A stretch of 32,054 nt of DNA from Chloroflexota bacterium. Its GTDB lineage: Bacteria > Chloroflexota > FW602-bin22 > JACPRP01. Below, piece by piece: positions 9,077 to 16,670 of the stretch. The stretch lies in NCBI GenBank assembly GCA_016210495.1, contig JACQUC010000053.1, forward strand, positions 1-32,054, in the 5' to 3' direction. Numbering within the stretch: the stretch's first letter is position 1; each line of letters starts with the position of its first letter. The notes below the pieces were generated by a model. It was not told the DNA's origin. It ran no database searches and saw only the letters and a program-made list of their open reading frames with translations. Both the position numbers and the translations under genes were made by a program.

Positions 9077-10471
9077 ATGGCGGCCAAAGGGCCGTTTTAT
9101 GCGCCGTCTACGGGTGTGAACGCGCGCGATGTGCGCGCAGCCTTTGGCCTGGCGCTGCACATGCACCAGCCAATCGTGCCGGAGGGGCGACAGGACGGAG
9201 GCAGCCTCCAGGACGCCGATCTAGTAAGTTATCTGGATCACATGATGCGCCACCAGTGGATTCACGATAACCACAACGCGCCGGTCTTCGAATGGTGCTA
9301 TCGGAGGATGGGGCATTTCATTCCCGATCTGGTGGATAATGGCATGAACCCGCGCATCATGCTTGACTATTCGGGCGATCTGCTGTGGGGCCTACCGAAG
9401 ATGGGAAAGGGCGATGTGCTCGACGACCTGAGGCGCATAACTCTGGATGGACGCTACTGGCCCTACGTGGAGTGGCTAGGCACTTTCTGGTCGCACGCGG
9501 TGGCGCCCTCGACCCCTGCCAACGATCTGCGGCTGCACATCCGCGCCTGGCAGGAGCATTTCGCGGCCATCTTCGGGTACGAAGCTCTGGCGCGCGTGCG
9601 AGGGTTCTCTCTGTCCGAGATGGCGTTGCCTAACAACCCCGACCAGTGCTATGAGCTCGTGCGCACGCTGAATGAGTCGGGGTACCTGTGGGTAATGGTG
9701 CAGGAACATTCGGTAGAGAATCTCGACGGCTCGTCGATCAGGCGACCGCACGTGCCGCATCTGCTGGTGGCCAGGAACACGCGAGGCAATGAAGCGAGCA
9801 TCGTGGCGCTGGTGAAGACCCAGGGGAGCGATACCAAGCTGGTGGCCCAGTTTCAGCCTTACTACGAGGCGCAATCGTTGGGCGGGTGGCAGGAACTAGC
9901 GGGTATGACAGTTCCTCCCTACGTGGTGCAGATTGGGGACGGCGAAAATGGAGGAGTGATGATGAACGAGTTCCCACCAAAGTACAAGAGCGTCTTCGGA
10001 AACGAGATCGGGAAGTCGGGCGTCATCGCGCTGAACGGAACGGAGTACCTGGAGCAGCTGGCCGGGCTGGGCTGTGGCAAAGATAGGTTTATTCGCATTC
10101 AGCCAAGGTGGCAGCATCGGGTGTGGGCCAAGATGGGCGATAATCCTTCGCCCGAGGCGGTGGCGAGGGCTATCGACGAGTGCAAGAAAGAGGACTGGCG
10201 CTTCTACATGGACCGAGACGGAGGCAACTGGACGCAGAGCATTAGCTGGACGAAGGGTTACGAGCGCGAGCTGAACGAGATCGAGACCGTGAGCGCGCTG
10301 TTTCACCAGCGGTTCCCGTCTCCGCAGCCTCAGTCCGACCGCTACCGCCGCGCCCTCATTCATCTGCTTTTGTGCGAGACGAGCTGTTTCCGCTACTGGG
10401 GCCAGGGCATCTTCACCGAATACGCGCGGGAACTCGTGCGGCGGACGAGGGCGATACTCGACGAGGCGTAG
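9077..10471 (+). CDS. Glycoside hydrolase family 57 protein
   Basis: Family 57 enzymes (amylases, glucanotransferases, branching enzymes) hydrolyse or rearrange alpha-glucans with retention. HMHQP near residue 28 is the family's first conserved motif. GFSLSEMALP near residue 176 corresponds to the nucleophile region (usually GxWLPE), here with Ser in place of Pro before Glu. MLDYSGDLLWGL and the closing CFRYWGQG are also characteristic. The catalytic Asp cannot be assigned with certainty. No signal peptide is seen, so a cytoplasmic role in storage or precursor glucan is likely. The frame is open from a TTG at 8900; ATG 9077 is the first ATG and sits close to the conserved domain, giving 464 residues, but its AGGAG lies 18 nt upstream, so a GTG or TTG start nearer 9010-9045 is possible. 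Confidence 0.8.
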   Translation: MAAKGPFYAPSTGVNARDVRAAFGLALHMHQPIVPEGRQDGGSLQDADLVSYLDHMMRHQWIHDNHNAPVFEWCYRRMGHFIPDLVDNGMNPRIMLDYSGDLLWGLPKMGKGDVLDDLRRITLDGRYWPYVEWLGTFWSHAVAPSTPANDLRLHIRAWQEHFAAIFGYEALARVRGFSLSEMALPNNPDQCYELVRTLNESGYLWVMVQEHSVENLDGSSIRRPHVPHLLVARNTRGNEASIVALVKTQGSDTKLVAQFQPYYEAQSLGGWQELAGMTVPPYVVQIGDGENGGVMMNEFPPKYKSVFGNEIGKSGVIALNGTEYLEQLAGLGCGKDRFIRIQPRWQHRVWAKMGDNPSPEAVARAIDECKKEDWRFYMDRDGGNWTQSISWTKGYERELNEIETVSALFHQRFPSPQPQSDRYRRALIHLLLCETSCFRYWGQGIFTEYARELVRRTRAILDEA

Positions 10472-10475
10472 CCTG

Positions 10476-10504
10476 TTGACAAGCTGGCTGCCAGGTAGTA
10501 TAAT
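10476..10504 (+). promoter_or_regulatory. Perfect consensus sigma-70 promoter
   Basis: TTGACA (10476-10481), a 17-nt spacer, then TATAAT (10499-10504): both hexamers and the spacing are exactly consensus. It lies just after the GH57 stop and reads toward the FG-GAP gene, with transcription expected to start near 10511. The ~175-nt leader can fold: CAGCTAGATATGCG (from 10515) partly pairs with CGCATATAGCTG (from about 10566), enclosing CTTGT-GGCTG-ACAAG. Confidence 0.85.
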
Positions 10505-10686
10505 TGCCCCTGTCAGCTAGATATGCGTGCGTTGGGAAGCCTTGTGGCTGACAAGATCCGTCTCGCGCATATAGCTGCCGCGATGAATCCGCTCTCTCCC
10601 TGCGTCGTCGTTTGACCGCTTTCGAACGGTTTGTAGCTTCATAGAAGGCCGCAAAAAGGAGGCTGGAAATACGTCCAGGCACGTCT

Positions 10687-12138
10687 GTGCGTCCCGCCGT
10701 TTTGCATCCCATCGCTTGTCTAACCCTCGTGATGTCACTCCTGTGGGCGCTGGTGGGCTTTCGAGGCGCCAACTTCGATCAGGCGCCCCACGGCGGGGTA
10801 CCGCCGGAGGGCGCAAGCCGGAGCTCCCTCGAAGGTCCAGGCGCGGCTTACCCGGCGGCGATGAATTCGCTGCTGACCAAGCGGCTTGCGAGCCCGATGA
10901 CGTCGGCTCTTCCTAACGAAGACTGGTTTGGCCTGTCCGTGGCCATCAGCGGCGATACCATCGTCGTCGGCGCACCCAAAGACGACATCGGGGCGAATAG
11001 GGGTCAGGGCTCGGCATACGTCTTCGTGCGCACGGGGCCCGGCGCCGACGACTGGCGGATGATGAAGAGGCTCACGGCCTCGGACGGCGCCGAATTCGAT
11101 GAGTTTGGCACCTCGGTCGCCATTAGCGGTGACACCGTCGTCGTCGGGTCACCTTTCCACGACCTCGACGCGGACGACCACGGTGCAGCGTACGTGTTCC
11201 AGCGGAACCATGGTGGCGCCGACAACTGGGGAGAGGTGGAGAGGCTGACTGCATCCGACGGTGCACACGAGGACTTTTTTGGCAGATCGGTGGCTATTGG
11301 CGGGGAGACCGTCGCTGTGGGCGCGTCGGGCCACGGTGGGGAGGAGTGGAGCCGGGGAGCAGCCTATGTCTTCGCCCGCGACGAGGGTGGCACCGACAAC
11401 TGGGGTGAGACGCAGAAGCTGATCGCCTCCGATGGCGGGTTCGCTGACGAGTTTGGCTGGTCGATAGCCATCAGCAGGGAGTCGATCGTGGTCGGCGCTC
11501 GTGGGGCCGATGTATCTGGAACCCCTAACCAGGGCGCAGCGTACGTTTTCGCGCGGAGCCAGGATGGCGATGGTAGCTGGGGCGAGGTGAAGAAGCTTGC
11601 GGCCGCCGATGGCAACTATAATGATCTGTTCGGCTGGTCCATCGCCATCAGCGGGGATACTGTCGTCGTGGGGGCGCGCAAGCTCAACCCGTCCAGGGAC
11701 ACGCGCCCAGCTTCAGCCTACGTATTCGTGCGCAACCCGGCGAATGGGAACTGGGACGGGGTAAAGAAGCTGGTGTCCCCGGACAGTGACCTCGTCAAGC
11801 AATTCGGCGAGTCGGTGGCCATCAGCGAGGACACCGTCGTCGTCGGCGCGCGCTCCAACAACTTGAACATTTTGGCAACGCGCAGCTACACCTCGGCCTT
11901 CATCTTCGCGCGGAACGAAAGCGGTGAAAACAACTGGGGTCTGGTGAAACAGTTGATTCCCCGCGACGATGCCGGCCAGGACTGGTTCGGCTCGTCAGTA
12001 GCGATCAGCGGCGACACCATCGTGGCGGGGGCACCTTTCCTCAGTCTGGGGCCAAACGCTAGCTCGGCCTGCGTCTACGTGAGGGACCAGGGTGGTACGG
12101 ACAACTGGGGCGAGGTGAAAGAACTCACAGCAGAATAG
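10687..12138 (+). CDS. Secreted FG-GAP repeat protein, seven-blade propeller
   Basis: A 483-residue protein with a signal-peptide-like start (basic end, then IACLTLVMSLLWALVG) and seven copies of an FG-GAP_2-type repeat beginning at residues about 80, 139, 197, 255, 314, 372 and 433. Each reads roughly xFGxSVAISGDTVVVGA, then AYVFxR, then NWGxVKxL. Seven units 58-61 residues apart predict a closed seven-bladed beta-propeller exposed outside the cell; the family is linked to adhesion or ligand binding, and the ligand is unknown. Oddly, AAGGAGG at 10656-10662 is far from GTG 10687 but ideally placed before an in-frame ATA at 10669. Either ATA is the true start or the GTG is used with a distant site. 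A perfect consensus promoter lies 183 bp upstream, so strong expression is likely. Confidence 0.85.
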   Translation: MRPAVLHPIACLTLVMSLLWALVGFRGANFDQAPHGGVPPEGASRSSLEGPGAAYPAAMNSLLTKRLASPMTSALPNEDWFGLSVAISGDTIVVGAPKDDIGANRGQGSAYVFVRTGPGADDWRMMKRLTASDGAEFDEFGTSVAISGDTVVVGSPFHDLDADDHGAAYVFQRNHGGADNWGEVERLTASDGAHEDFFGRSVAIGGETVAVGASGHGGEEWSRGAAYVFARDEGGTDNWGETQKLIASDGGFADEFGWSIAISRESIVVGARGADVSGTPNQGAAYVFARSQDGDGSWGEVKKLAAADGNYNDLFGWSIAISGDTVVVGARKLNPSRDTRPASAYVFVRNPANGNWDGVKKLVSPDSDLVKQFGESVAISEDTVVVGARSNNLNILATRSYTSAFIFARNESGENNWGLVKQLIPRDDAGQDWFGSSVAISGDTIVAGAPFLSLGPNASSACVYVRDQGGTDNWGEVKELTAE

Positions 12139-12274
12139 GCCCGAGTAATCGGCATGCCCGCAACCGTTCCTCGGTCTGTATTGAAGCTGCGATAGGGAGG
12201 CTGCTCATGAGTTGGGAACAAGTCACGCCGGCGTGCTCGCCATAAGCGCTCATTGCGCAATTCCGCCATTTTGA

Positions 12275-12304
12275 TTGACACACGTGTCGGTCACATGGTA
12301 GCAT
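12275..12304 (+). promoter_or_regulatory. Toxin-antitoxin promoter with embedded palindrome
   Basis: TTGACA (12275-12280), an 18-nt spacer and TAGCAT (12299-12304) form a plausible promoter 31 bp before the antitoxin start. The spacer holds the perfect 8-bp palindrome ACACGTGT. Phd and YefM antitoxins are known to repress their own promoters by binding short palindromes of this size, so it is a good candidate operator. Confidence 0.6.
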
Positions 12305-12335
12305 GTCGGCAGAGTGAAGCTCTGAGGTAAGGACT

Positions 12336-12608
12336 ATGGTGCGTGTGAGTGCGAGAGAGGCCCGCGATAACTTCGGCGATGTCATTGCGCGTGCGCAGTA
12401 TGGTGATGAGGCTATCATAGTGACGAAGCAGGGCAAACCCGCTGTGGTTATCGTGAGCTACGAGGAATACGTTGCCCTGCACGAGCGGAGGGATCGTGAA
12501 ACGATCCAAGAATTACTCGACGATCCTGAGGCGCGTCAGGTCCTTGATCGTCTTCTAGATAACTTCGAGTCTGATGTCGCCGCCGGTCGCTACAAGGAGC
12601 GGCCATAG
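12336..12608 (+). CDS. Type II antitoxin, Phd/YefM family
   Basis: A 90-residue antitoxin. The N-terminal half, VSAREARDNFGDVIARAQYG followed by IIVTKQGKPAVVIVSYEEY, is the standard Phd/YefM DNA-binding fold. The acidic C-terminal half (ETIQELLDDPEARQVLDRLL) would wrap the toxin. It should neutralise the downstream toxin and repress the promoter. ATG 12336 has GAGGTAAGGA upstream. The stop is directly followed by the toxin start, the usual coupled arrangement. Confidence 0.92.
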   Translation: MVRVSAREARDNFGDVIARAQYGDEAIIVTKQGKPAVVIVSYEEYVALHERRDRETIQELLDDPEARQVLDRLLDNFESDVAAGRYKERP

Positions 12609-12609
12609 C

Positions 12610-12930
12610 TTGAACGATTCGAGCGATTGGAGCGGTGAGGAAACCCCATCAGAAGAAAGCTACCGCATCTTCTGGTCGGATCACGCAAGTTACTTCTTGG
12701 ACAACTTGCCCGAAAAGCAGCGGCAGCGCATCGAGCACAAGGTCCGCAGGAACCTCTCCTTCTGGCCGGAGGCGTGGCCGCTTATGCCTCCAACGCACCT
12801 CCGCTACAAAGGCACGCGACACCTGCTCGTTGTAGGTCCCCCAGACTTCCAAGTTGTCTTTCGCGTGAATCGCGAGGCGCGCCAACTGTTTGTCATCGTG
12901 ATTTATTACGCGCGCGGGAAAGCGCCGTAG
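12610..12930 (+). CDS. Type II toxin, RelE/ParE superfamily
   Basis: A 106-residue RelE/ParE-fold protein: RIFWSDHASYFLDNLPEKQR at the N-terminal helices, then LRYKGTRHLLVVGPPDFQVVFRV and LFVIVIYYARGK, the typical central strands and C-terminal strand. RelE-like members cleave mRNA on the ribosome and ParE-like members poison gyrase; sequence alone does not decide which. The frame extends upstream to 12574 inside the antitoxin, but TTG 12610, one base after the antitoxin stop, has AGGAG 10 nt upstream and fits coupled translation, so I choose it. Despite the non-ATG start the pair looks intact. Confidence 0.82.
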   Translation: MNDSSDWSGEETPSEESYRIFWSDHASYFLDNLPEKQRQRIEHKVRRNLSFWPEAWPLMPPTHLRYKGTRHLLVVGPPDFQVVFRVNREARQLFVIVIYYARGKAP

Positions 12931-13018
12931 GGCAAGGGGACGGCGCGTCAGGTAATCCTAGGCGGCCAGATAGCGGGGCTGATAATATGACCGGATGGGA
13001 AATAGCTGATAGTATTAC

Positions 13019-14080
13019 TCACGCACTTCGACGCCGCAGGGGCCATTCTTTCCTCGCCGCGTCCTGTTCGAGGACGAACTGGTAGGCTGCGAGGTAGTCG
13101 TCGGCCAGGCGTGGGGCGTCGAAGTGCTGGGCTACGTGGTCGCGGCAGCGGCGTGGGTCGATTCTATCCACTCGTCTCACGGCCTGGATCATTTCATCAA
13201 TGTCGTTCACGATGAAGCCCGTTTCGCCGTGCACGAGTAGCTCGGGAACCGCGCCGGCATTGAAGGCGACGACCGGCGTGCCGCACGCCATCGCCTCGAT
13301 AATGACCAGCCCGAACGGCTCGTTCCAGGTGATGGGGAAGAGAACGCAGGATGCGCCGGCATAGAGATGGCGTTTCATTGTGCTGTCTGCCTCGCCCAGG
13401 AACTCCACCACCTTGCCGTCGATCATCGGCTTCACGACGTTCTCGAAATGCTCCTCGTCCTCGACGCCCACTTTGCCGGCGATCAACAGCTTGCGACCCA
13501 GACGCTTGGCGACGTCGATGGCAGTGTGCGGCCCCTTGTCGGCGGACATTCGCCCAACAAACAGCATGTAGTCGTCTTTGCGGTCGCTGAAGGGGAAGCT
13601 GGCGACGTCGATGGCATTGTAAATGGCGCCGACCCAGTTCGGGTAGGGCATACCTCGCTTGGCTGCCTTGCTGACAGTATTATAGAAGCCCTGATAATAC
13701 TGCCAGGCGAAGCGCAGGTCTTTGGAGGCGGGATTGTGCGTCGTGGTGAGCATAGGGGTGGTGACGAGCCGGCTCATAGCTATCATCAACTCGCCCTGGT
13801 GGTTGTGCAAGATGTCGAATTGCTCGGCCATCTCCAGGGCAGCGCCTGCGTGCAGCCACTCGTATGGCTGCTGGTTGACGATGTGGCGGGCGGTGCGCAG
13901 GCTGTGCGGCCAGACGGAGACCAGTTCGGCGGACGTGATGGAGTCTCCGGAGGCGAACAGCGTAACCTGGTGGCCACGGCGCACGAGCTCCTCGGTCAGG
14001 ACGTGAACGACGGCCTCCGTGCCCCCGTACCGTTCCGGCGGCACACGCTCCTGCAGCGGTGCTACCTGTGCTATTCTCAT
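13019..14080 (-). CDS. Glycosyltransferase family 4 (GT-B fold)
   Basis: A 353-residue retaining glycosyltransferase of the GT4 type, transferring a sugar from a nucleotide donor to a glycan or lipid acceptor at the cytoplasmic face of the membrane. YGGTEAVVHVLTEELVRRGH near residue 18 is the acceptor-side N-domain motif. EPFGLVIIEAMACGTPVV near residue 254 carries the two glutamates of the EX7E donor-binding motif, followed by GAVPELLVHGETGFIV. ATG 14080 is preceded by GGGGGA. It is downstream of an APC permease on the same strand but separated by 265 bp of repeat-bearing DNA, so it may have its own transcript. The sugar and acceptor are unknown; other glycan genes nearby suggest surface polysaccharide or glycolipid synthesis. 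Confidence 0.9.
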   Translation of the reverse strand: MRIAQVAPLQERVPPERYGGTEAVVHVLTEELVRRGHQVTLFASGDSITSAELVSVWPHSLRTARHIVNQQPYEWLHAGAALEMAEQFDILHNHQGELMIAMSRLVTTPMLTTTHNPASKDLRFAWQYYQGFYNTVSKAAKRGMPYPNWVGAIYNAIDVASFPFSDRKDDYMLFVGRMSADKGPHTAIDVAKRLGRKLLIAGKVGVEDEEHFENVVKPMIDGKVVEFLGEADSTMKRHLYAGASCVLFPITWNEPFGLVIIEAMACGTPVVAFNAGAVPELLVHGETGFIVNDIDEMIQAVRRVDRIDPRRCRDHVAQHFDAPRLADDYLAAYQFVLEQDAARKEWPLRRRSA

Positions 14081-14184
14081 CGACTGTCCCCCCTCACCGC
14101 TCGAAGGCTGTTTTGGACCCGAGATCCGTGCACGTCTTGGAGAGGTGTCCAGGATGTCGCACGTCGCTCTGGCTGGCCGATGTG

Positions 14185-14213
14185 GTAGAGACGACCCGCC
14201 GGGTCGTCTCTAC
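14185..14213. repeat. 13-bp perfect palindrome with 3-nt loop
   Basis: GTAGAGACGACCC (14185-14197), loop GCC, and its exact reverse complement (14201-14213) lie between the APC permease and GT4 genes. There is no T-run. It looks like a dispersed palindromic unit and could also act as an RNA hairpin. Confidence 0.7.
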
Positions 14214-14255
14214 GAAGCCGGCGCGCATCGGGGCGTCATAGCGCTCTCACCCTGG

Positions 14256-14276
14256 CCCTCTCCCAGAGGAAGAGGG
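14256..14276. repeat. CCCTCTCCC hairpin element, intergenic copy
   Basis: CCCTCTCCC-AGA-GGAAGAGGG forms a 9-bp stem with one G-T pair. With flanks CACCCT before and GGAT after, it matches the element at 22644-22664, which lies inside the GH5 gene. Confidence 0.65.
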
Positions 14277-14345
14277 GATCTCAAGGGTCTCTATGCACAC
14301 GGCTTGCCTAGCTGCAAGTAGCAAGTTCCGTGCCAGCCCTCGGGC

Positions 14346-15809
14346 TCATCGTCGTGTGATGAAATCTTGAATGCGGCGGAGAGCGTAGGCGGGAGCTACC
14401 AGCAGGGCGCGCTGGACGACGGCAACGCGCTGCTCCTGAGACAGAATACTGTCCTTGACCGCCAGAAGCTCGCTTTTCGGGGCGAAGTACACGTAGATGG
14501 CCGTGCCGAGGGCGAGAGCCGCGACGCCAAGCAGCGCCGTACGCAGGCCGGCCTGCGAAATCAGGTACATGCAACTGCCGAGCGCCAGCAGTAGCGCGAA
14601 GCGAGAGCCGGCAAAACGGAGGCGGCGCCTGGGCGATCGAGAGACGAGGCGAACCGCTGCGAAAACGGTGCCCAGGTAGGCGATAGAGGCGAGGAATACA
14701 GCCAGTCCGATGAGTCCTGTGAAGCTGCCGATGAGGGAGGCGATCAGAGCGAAGACGCCCTGCAAAGCCAGCGACACGTAAGGAGTGCCGTAGACCGGGT
14801 GCAAGCGGGTCAACTGGTGTGGCAGATAGCCGTCGGCGGCCATGGCGTAGGCGAGACGGGAGGTGCCCAGTGTGGCCGATTCATCGGCGCCGCTGATGGA
14901 GATTATGGCTCCCAGCGCCATAATGGCCCCACCAATGCCCCACCAGGGCAACGAGAGCGTCTGGGCTATGGTTTGCATAGCGTCGGCAAGAGGAGCTGTG
15001 CTGCCGGCGAGTTGGGTCCAGGGCATCGCGAGCACCACGATGGCATTGACCGACAGATACAAGACGGCGACGATGGCCATGCCTCGAGCAATGGCTACGG
15101 GAAGCGTGCGAGGGGGATCCACGATGTCCATAGCAGGCAGCACCGCAAGCTCGAAGCCGCCGTAGGCCCAGAAAGCCAGGATGATCGTCTGGCCCAGGGC
15201 ATCCCAGCCAAGCGGGGTGAACGGTGCGAGGTTCGATAGCGCGCTGCCGGGATTAAGGATCGCGACAACTGTCCCCAAAACGACGAGCAAGAATAGGGGG
15301 CCGAGCTTGGCGACCGTCAGAATATCGTTGACCTTCCCGGCCACACGGGCGCCAAAGTAGTTGGTGATCGTCAGGAAGGCCACGAATGCTGCCTTGGCCA
15401 GCACATCTTCCCACCAGGTTAGCTCCGGGAGGAAGAAGCTCAGATATCGAACAAATGCGACTGGAAAAATGGCGATGGTTACCAGCTCGGCCACGTAGAG
15501 GGACCAGCCGACCAGGAAACCTGGAAAGTAACCGAAGGCCTCTCGTGCGTACGCGTAAGGCCCTCCCGCCCTGGGGACGATGGCCACGCACTGGGCAAAG
15601 CTCATAGCGATGAACCCGGCCATAGCACCGGCGAGGGCCCAAGCCGCGAGCATAGCCGGACCCATCAGGCCTGCTCCCAAGGACGCTACCACGTAGATGT
15701 CAGCGCCGACGACTGCGCCAACAACCAGGCTGGTCACGTCGAAGGGCGTGAGTGTGGGCGCCGGCCCTTTTGCCGCGTTTCGACCCTGCCGCTGCTTCAC
15801 GGAAGACAT
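14346..15809 (-). CDS. APC superfamily amino acid permease
   Basis: A 487-residue integral membrane protein with about 12 predicted helices, matching the amino acid-polyamine-organocation superfamily of secondary transporters. Typical features are the first helix with its glycine-rich break (LVVGAVVGADIYVVASLGAG), PRAGGPYAYAREAFG after helix 2, and FWAYGGFELAVLPAMDIVDPPRTLP near the middle, the usual APC helix 6 region. It should import amino acids or amines by proton or sodium symport; specificity cannot be read. ATG 15809 lacks a strong ribosome site. The neighbours (lipoprotein upstream, glycosyltransferase downstream, both minus strand) do not point to a common pathway. Confidence 0.9.
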   Translation of the reverse strand: MSSVKQRQGRNAAKGPAPTLTPFDVTSLVVGAVVGADIYVVASLGAGLMGPAMLAAWALAGAMAGFIAMSFAQCVAIVPRAGGPYAYAREAFGYFPGFLVGWSLYVAELVTIAIFPVAFVRYLSFFLPELTWWEDVLAKAAFVAFLTITNYFGARVAGKVNDILTVAKLGPLFLLVVLGTVVAILNPGSALSNLAPFTPLGWDALGQTIILAFWAYGGFELAVLPAMDIVDPPRTLPVAIARGMAIVAVLYLSVNAIVVLAMPWTQLAGSTAPLADAMQTIAQTLSLPWWGIGGAIMALGAIISISGADESATLGTSRLAYAMAADGYLPHQLTRLHPVYGTPYVSLALQGVFALIASLIGSFTGLIGLAVFLASIAYLGTVFAAVRLVSRSPRRRLRFAGSRFALLLALGSCMYLISQAGLRTALLGVAALALGTAIYVYFAPKSELLAVKDSILSQEQRVAVVQRALLVAPAYALRRIQDFITRR

Positions 15810-15853
15810 CCGCTACCCAGGTTTTGGTGCGAAATAAGCGGCGCCCCACCCCG

Positions 15854-15901
15854 CCCCGGGCGGACAGAGCCGTCCGCCACTACAAATCTGCACTTTGTAC
15901 C
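15854..15901. repeat. Palindromic intergenic repeat (copy B)
   Basis: CCCCGGGCGGACAG (15854-15867) is identical to 8694-8707. Inside it, GGCGGAC (15859-15865) pairs perfectly with GTCCGCC (15872-15878). The following CTACAAATCTGCACTTTGTAC resembles the tail of copy A (15 of 22 bases). Confidence 0.6.
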
Positions 15902-15910
15902 CCGAACCAC

Positions 15911-16288
15911 CTAGGGCTCGTTGCCGGTGACACGGCCTGACTTCAGCGCCCAGGTATTGCTCATTTGTGGGACGTCTTGGCTGTTTTCGATGGACACCAC
16001 GACGCCGGTGACGTGGAAGTCGGCTGACACCTTCAGCGCCCGAACCCTGTCGGAGGGCTGCACCGTGCCTGCCTTGGCGCGCTTGCCCTCTTCCAGGTTG
16101 AGTAACCACAGCACGTACACCTTTCCTGTCGAGGGTGCTGGAACCCGGTACCTTATCGTCACCTCAGTTGCTTGGGAGTCGAGGTAAACGTATTCGACCA
16201 CAATCTCGCGGTCGGCCTGCAGGACGCAGGCGCTCAGGCCCGGCAGCAGGATCAGCGCCAAAAGCACCCACGATAGGATCCATTTCAC
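15911..16288 (-). CDS. Small lipoprotein, unknown function
   Basis: About 125 residues starting at GTG 16288, which has GGAGG 10 nt upstream. The N-terminus is a lipoprotein signal: KW, then ILSWVLLALILLPG, then the lipobox LSAC, predicting lipid attachment at Cys21 and an exposed ~105-residue domain. That domain contains GKVYVLWLLNLEEGK, followed by AGTVQPSDRV and VTGVVVSIENSQ. This order of a KVYxLWL strand, an AGT segment and a VxVSIE strand recalls the C-terminal domain of RskA-type anti-sigma factors. I note the resemblance only as a possibility, since no sigma-factor gene or zinc-binding N-domain is present. The open frame extends further upstream but that part lacks signal features. 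Confidence 0.6.
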   Translation of the reverse strand: MKWILSWVLLALILLPGLSACVLQADREIVVEYVYLDSQATEVTIRYRVPAPSTGKVYVLWLLNLEEGKRAKAGTVQPSDRVRALKVSADFHVTGVVVSIENSQDVPQMSNTWALKSGRVTGNEP

Positions 16289-16453
16289 TCGTGTGAGACC
16301 TCCGTCTTTCGCGATCGCCAGCTTAACCGCAACAATCGTGCCCGGTATGTGGTATGTATCTTGCTGACGGATGCCAAGACCGAACCGGGGTAGCGCGAGA
16401 CCGAACACGACACTGCTCGTGCCTCAGCGCCGTTCGTTCGAGTGGGTCTAGAT

Positions 16454-16475
16454 GCAAAAGAAGCGCTTCCTTTGC
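16454..16475. promoter_or_regulatory. 22-bp near-perfect palindrome (possible operator)
   Basis: GCAAAAGAAGC abuts GCTTCCTTTGC with one mismatched pair; the central GAAGCGCTTC is perfect. It lies in the divergent 382-bp gap (16289-16670) between the lipoprotein and the gtrA operon. The lack of a loop suits a protein-binding site better than an RNA hairpin. The rest of the gap holds a terminator (next entry) and no gene that I can see. Confidence 0.45.
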
Positions 16476-16588
16476 GGTGTTCGTCCACCGGTTCCCAGCG
16501 CCGATAGACGACGCCAAGGCATAGTTTAGATCGGGTGGCAGGAAGGTTGCGCGACTCATAGGGGTCTGATAGGAAGGCGGGGCAGCAG

Positions 16589-16628
16589 GGGCACAGCAAT
16601 CCGATTGGTCGCTGTGCCCTCGTTTTTT
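16589..16628 (+). terminator. Intrinsic terminator in the leader of the gtrA operon
   Basis: GGGCACAGC (16589-16597) pairs exactly with GCTGTGCCC (16611-16619) over a 13-nt loop, followed by TCG and six Ts (16623-16628). It is oriented for the plus strand, yet the genes to its left are on the minus strand. It therefore either ends a short untranslated RNA or controls read-through into gtrA, whose start is 43 nt further on. Confidence 0.75.
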
Positions 16629-16670
16629 GGCGCTTCCGGTTCACACTTAGCTTGCGGAAGGAGAGCTAAC

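Noticed and set aside
12574..12609. Upstream start for the toxin inside the antitoxin gene
   Set aside because: TTG 12610 has a good ribosome site and sits right after the antitoxin stop; the extra residues are not toxin-like.
13367..14188. A 273-codon plus-strand open frame opposite the GT4 gene
   Set aside because: Antisense to a gene with clear GT4 motifs; the composition is the mirror of that gene and no family is recognisable.
16290..16590. A known riboswitch (c-di-GMP type) in the gtrA leader
   Set aside because: I could not match the conserved core of any aptamer I know; only the terminator and a DNA palindrome are visible.
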